A DNA stretch of 7,213 bases from an uncultured Alphaproteobacteria bacterium. GTDB lineage: Bacteria; Pseudomonadota; Alphaproteobacteria; Bin95. Location: contig CAJXVF010000111.1 in assembly GCA_913060845.1 (NCBI GenBank), positions 1 to 7,213 on the forward strand, in the 5' to 3' direction. Below the pieces are notes generated by a model. That model was given only the letters and a program-made list of their open reading frames with translations, was not told where the DNA came from and made no database searches. Shown piece by piece: positions 5,944-7,213 of this stretch. The stretch's first letter is position 1. Each line of letters starts with the position of its first letter. The translations under genes were made by a program, and so were the position numbers.

Positions 5944-6687
5944 ATGGCGACCTCGAAGAGTTCGGTCGATTGCCTGCACTGCCCATTGCGTCGCAAGAAG
6001 GCTTTCCGGGAGTTGAATGACGGCGAACTTCAATTCGTGTCGAAATTCAAAATCGGCGAGTTGGATGTTGATGCCCAATCCTCGGTTCTGATGGAGAAGC
6101 AAGCGACGCCCAATGTTTATACTGTGCTGGAAGGCGTGCTATACCGCCACCGCACTTTGCAGGACGGGTCACGGCAGATCCTTAATTTCTCAATGCCAGG
6201 CGATATCGTTGGTCTGCAACTAGCCATGATGGGCGAAATCCACCATTCGGTTACTGCACTCACGCCAGCGAAGCTGTGTGTGTTTGAGCGGAACAAGTTT
6301 TATTCACTATTTTCAGGTCACCCGGAATTGGCCCACAGCGTCACCTGGATAGCGGCCACGCAGGAAACTTTGCTCGACAACACCATTGTCAGCCTTGGCC
6401 AGCGGAATGCGTACCAGCGAATTGCGCATTTCTTTGCCCAAGTTTATTCCCGCGCGGAATCAACAGGCGTTGCGAGCGACGGCTTGCTTAACATCCCGAT
6501 CCGCAACCACCACATTTCTGAAGCGCTGGGCATCACCCCAGTCCATGTTAGCCGTACCCTGAACAAGCTGAAGCGTGAATCCGTAGTGGAACGGTCTAAC
6601 GGGTACTTCTCTTTCCCCGATCTAGAGAAACTGGCTGAGGTCGCGGCGTTTGACGACCATATGCCGCCAACCCGTCCGCTCCTTTGA
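5944..6687 (+). CDS. Crp/Fnr-family transcriptional regulator
   Basis: A 247-residue DNA-binding regulator with an N-terminal cyclic-nucleotide-binding-like beta-barrel (about 30-125), a dimerisation helix and a C-terminal winged helix-turn-helix (about 155-230). The sensor domain has YTVLEGVLYRHR (59-70) and ILNFSMPGDIVGL (79-91). The HTH includes ISEALGITPVHVSRTL (191-206). In the recognition helix, Ser203-Arg204 match the Fnr Ser-Arg pair, but the Fnr glutamate position is Val200, so a classical Fnr box is not expected. C10-x2-C13 near the N-terminus and C112 align with three of the four [4Fe-4S] cysteines of E. coli Fnr; the third N-terminal cysteine is missing. I start at 5944 because of AAGGAA 9 nt upstream and the EcfG-type promoter; ATG 5917 would add 9 residues. 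It is convergent with the sigma gene 2 nt away. Signal and targets are unknown. Confidence 0.92.
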   Translation: MATSKSSVDCLHCPLRRKKAFRELNDGELQFVSKFKIGELDVDAQSSVLMEKQATPNVYTVLEGVLYRHRTLQDGSRQILNFSMPGDIVGLQLAMMGEIHHSVTALTPAKLCVFERNKFYSLFSGHPELAHSVTWIAATQETLLDNTIVSLGQRNAYQRIAHFFAQVYSRAESTGVASDGLLNIPIRNHHISEALGITPVHVSRTLNKLKRESVVERSNGYFSFPDLEKLAEVAAFDDHMPPTRPLL

Positions 6688-6689
6688 TA

Positions 6690-7213
6690 TTACTGCGCTG
6701 CCAATAGCGCTGCTTCTTCTGCAACTGGCTGCGCCAGTTTGGCCGCTAATATAGTGCGTGCGCGACTGACGCGGCTCTTAACCGTGCCGATTGCACATCC
6801 ACAGATTTCCGCCGCCTCTTCATAAGAAAAACCGGAAACGCCGATCAAGATTAGAGCTTCCCGCTGCTCTGCGCTAATCTCGCCAAGCGCCGCCTTAAAT
6901 TCCTCCAGCTCTATGTGGGCGAGCTGCGATGCCGGCACGGAAAGACGTGCTGCGTGGGCGTCGTCGACGTCTTCAACTTCCCGTCGACGCTTACGGATCT
7001 CACTGTAAAAACTGTTGCGCAGAATCGTGAACAACCAGGCGCGCATATTGGTGCCTTCTGTGAAGCTCGCATGCTTCTCCCAGGCCCTAATCACTGTGTC
7101 CTGAACCAAATCGTCAGCGCGTTCACGGTTTCGGGCGAGCGAGAATGCGAACGCTCTAAGAGTCTGATTCAAAAGTCCATCATATATAACAATGTCTTGC
7201 CAGCCGCCGCATG
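6690..7213 (-). CDS. ecfG: EcfG-type general stress sigma factor, 5' end beyond the window
   Basis: ECF sigma factor of the EcfG/ECF15 group, which in Alphaproteobacteria drives the general stress response and is released when phosphorylated PhyR binds the anti-sigma factor NepR. Numbering from the in-frame TTG at 7172: region 2 has LRAFAFSLARNRERADDLVQDT (split here as 5-14 and 15-26), RAW (29-31), the -10-reading GTNMRAWLFTILRN (40-53) and SEIRKRRREVED (57-68). Region 4 has SAEQREALILIGVSGFSYEEA (100-120) and the -35 helix-turn-helix ICGCAIGTVKSRVSRAR (123-139). The TTG lacks a usable ribosome site, and the frame stays open another 13 codons to the window edge (C-G-G-W-Q-D-I-V-I-Y-D-G-L) with no ATG or GTG. 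I therefore annotate a 5'-partial gene of at least 173 codons. NepR and PhyR, usual neighbours, are not visible and could lie to the right. Confidence 0.9.
   Translation of the reverse strand, partial: CGGWQDIVIYDGLLNQTLRAFAFSLARNRERADDLVQDTVIRAWEKHASFTEGTNMRAWLFTILRNSFYSEIRKRRREVEDVDDAHAARLSVPASQLAHIELEEFKAALGEISAEQREALILIGVSGFSYEEAAEICGCAIGTVKSRVSRARTILAAKLAQPVAEEAALLAAQ
6723..6739. terminator. Perfect hairpin inside the 3' end of ecfG
   Basis: AACTGGC (6723-6729), loop TGC, GCCAGTT (6733-6739): a 7-bp perfect stem. It lies 36 nt after the Crp/Fnr stop and within the last codons of the facing sigma gene. The plus strand continues with only a short T-run and the minus strand with none, so it is not a standard intrinsic terminator. 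It may mark or protect the 3' end of the Crp/Fnr transcript, or be coding chance. Confidence 0.3.

Noticed and set aside
5898..6020. 40-codon ORF (MKTFSLHEEN...) overlapping the start of the Crp/Fnr gene
   Set aside because: Its ATG falls inside the spacer of the EcfG-type promoter, upstream of the expected transcription start. It is out of frame with the real gene and has no ribosome site.
6695..6713. GCGCTGC direct repeat at the end of ecfG
   Set aside because: It encodes an Ala/Leu-rich tail (ALLAAQ); repetition follows from repeated codons.

Overview
The window reads as chromosomal DNA from an alphaproteobacterium. Evidence: an EcfG-type (ECF15-like) general stress sigma factor, a group known only from Alphaproteobacteria; a perfect EcfG-type promoter; a ThiE of the alphaproteobacterial type; and moderately GC-rich, GC-ending codon use in every gene. 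I cannot resolve the lineage further. The first 31 bases are not genomic. They match the Illumina Nextera (Tn5 tagmentation) Read 2 adapter including the mosaic end, so the window starts at an untrimmed contig end. The right edge also cuts a gene.

Region 1 (32-5220, + strand) is a compact central-carbon operon: transketolase (tkt), glyceraldehyde-3-phosphate dehydrogenase (gap), an unrecognised 134-residue protein, a class I DhnA-type fructose-bisphosphate aldolase, and thiamine-phosphate synthase (thiE). Gaps are 58, 18, 14 and 3-18 nt. Transketolase, GAPDH and aldolase share glyceraldehyde-3-phosphate as substrate or product. ThiE makes the precursor of thiamine diphosphate, the cofactor of transketolase. 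No phosphoglycerate kinase gene lies between gap and the aldolase, where many alphaproteobacteria carry it; the small unknown ORF sits there instead.

Region 2 (5221-7213) is regulatory. A stand-alone GAF-domain gene (- strand) converges on thiE with 6 nt between the stops. It is divergent from a Crp/Fnr-family regulator (+ strand), which in turn converges, with only 2 nt between the stops, on an EcfG sigma factor gene (- strand, 5' end beyond the window). The intergenic region before the Crp/Fnr gene contains GGAAC-N16-CGTT, the EcfG/SigT promoter signature, with an inverted repeat just upstream.

The most interesting reading is a small stress-response module. EcfG would transcribe the Crp/Fnr gene facing it, and read-through from that promoter would be antisense to ecfG itself. 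The promoter position also argues that the regulator starts at 5944, not 5917. I found no CRISPR array, insertion sequence, tRNA or rRNA. All genes belong to known families except the 134-residue ORF, and I see no clearly new multi-gene system.
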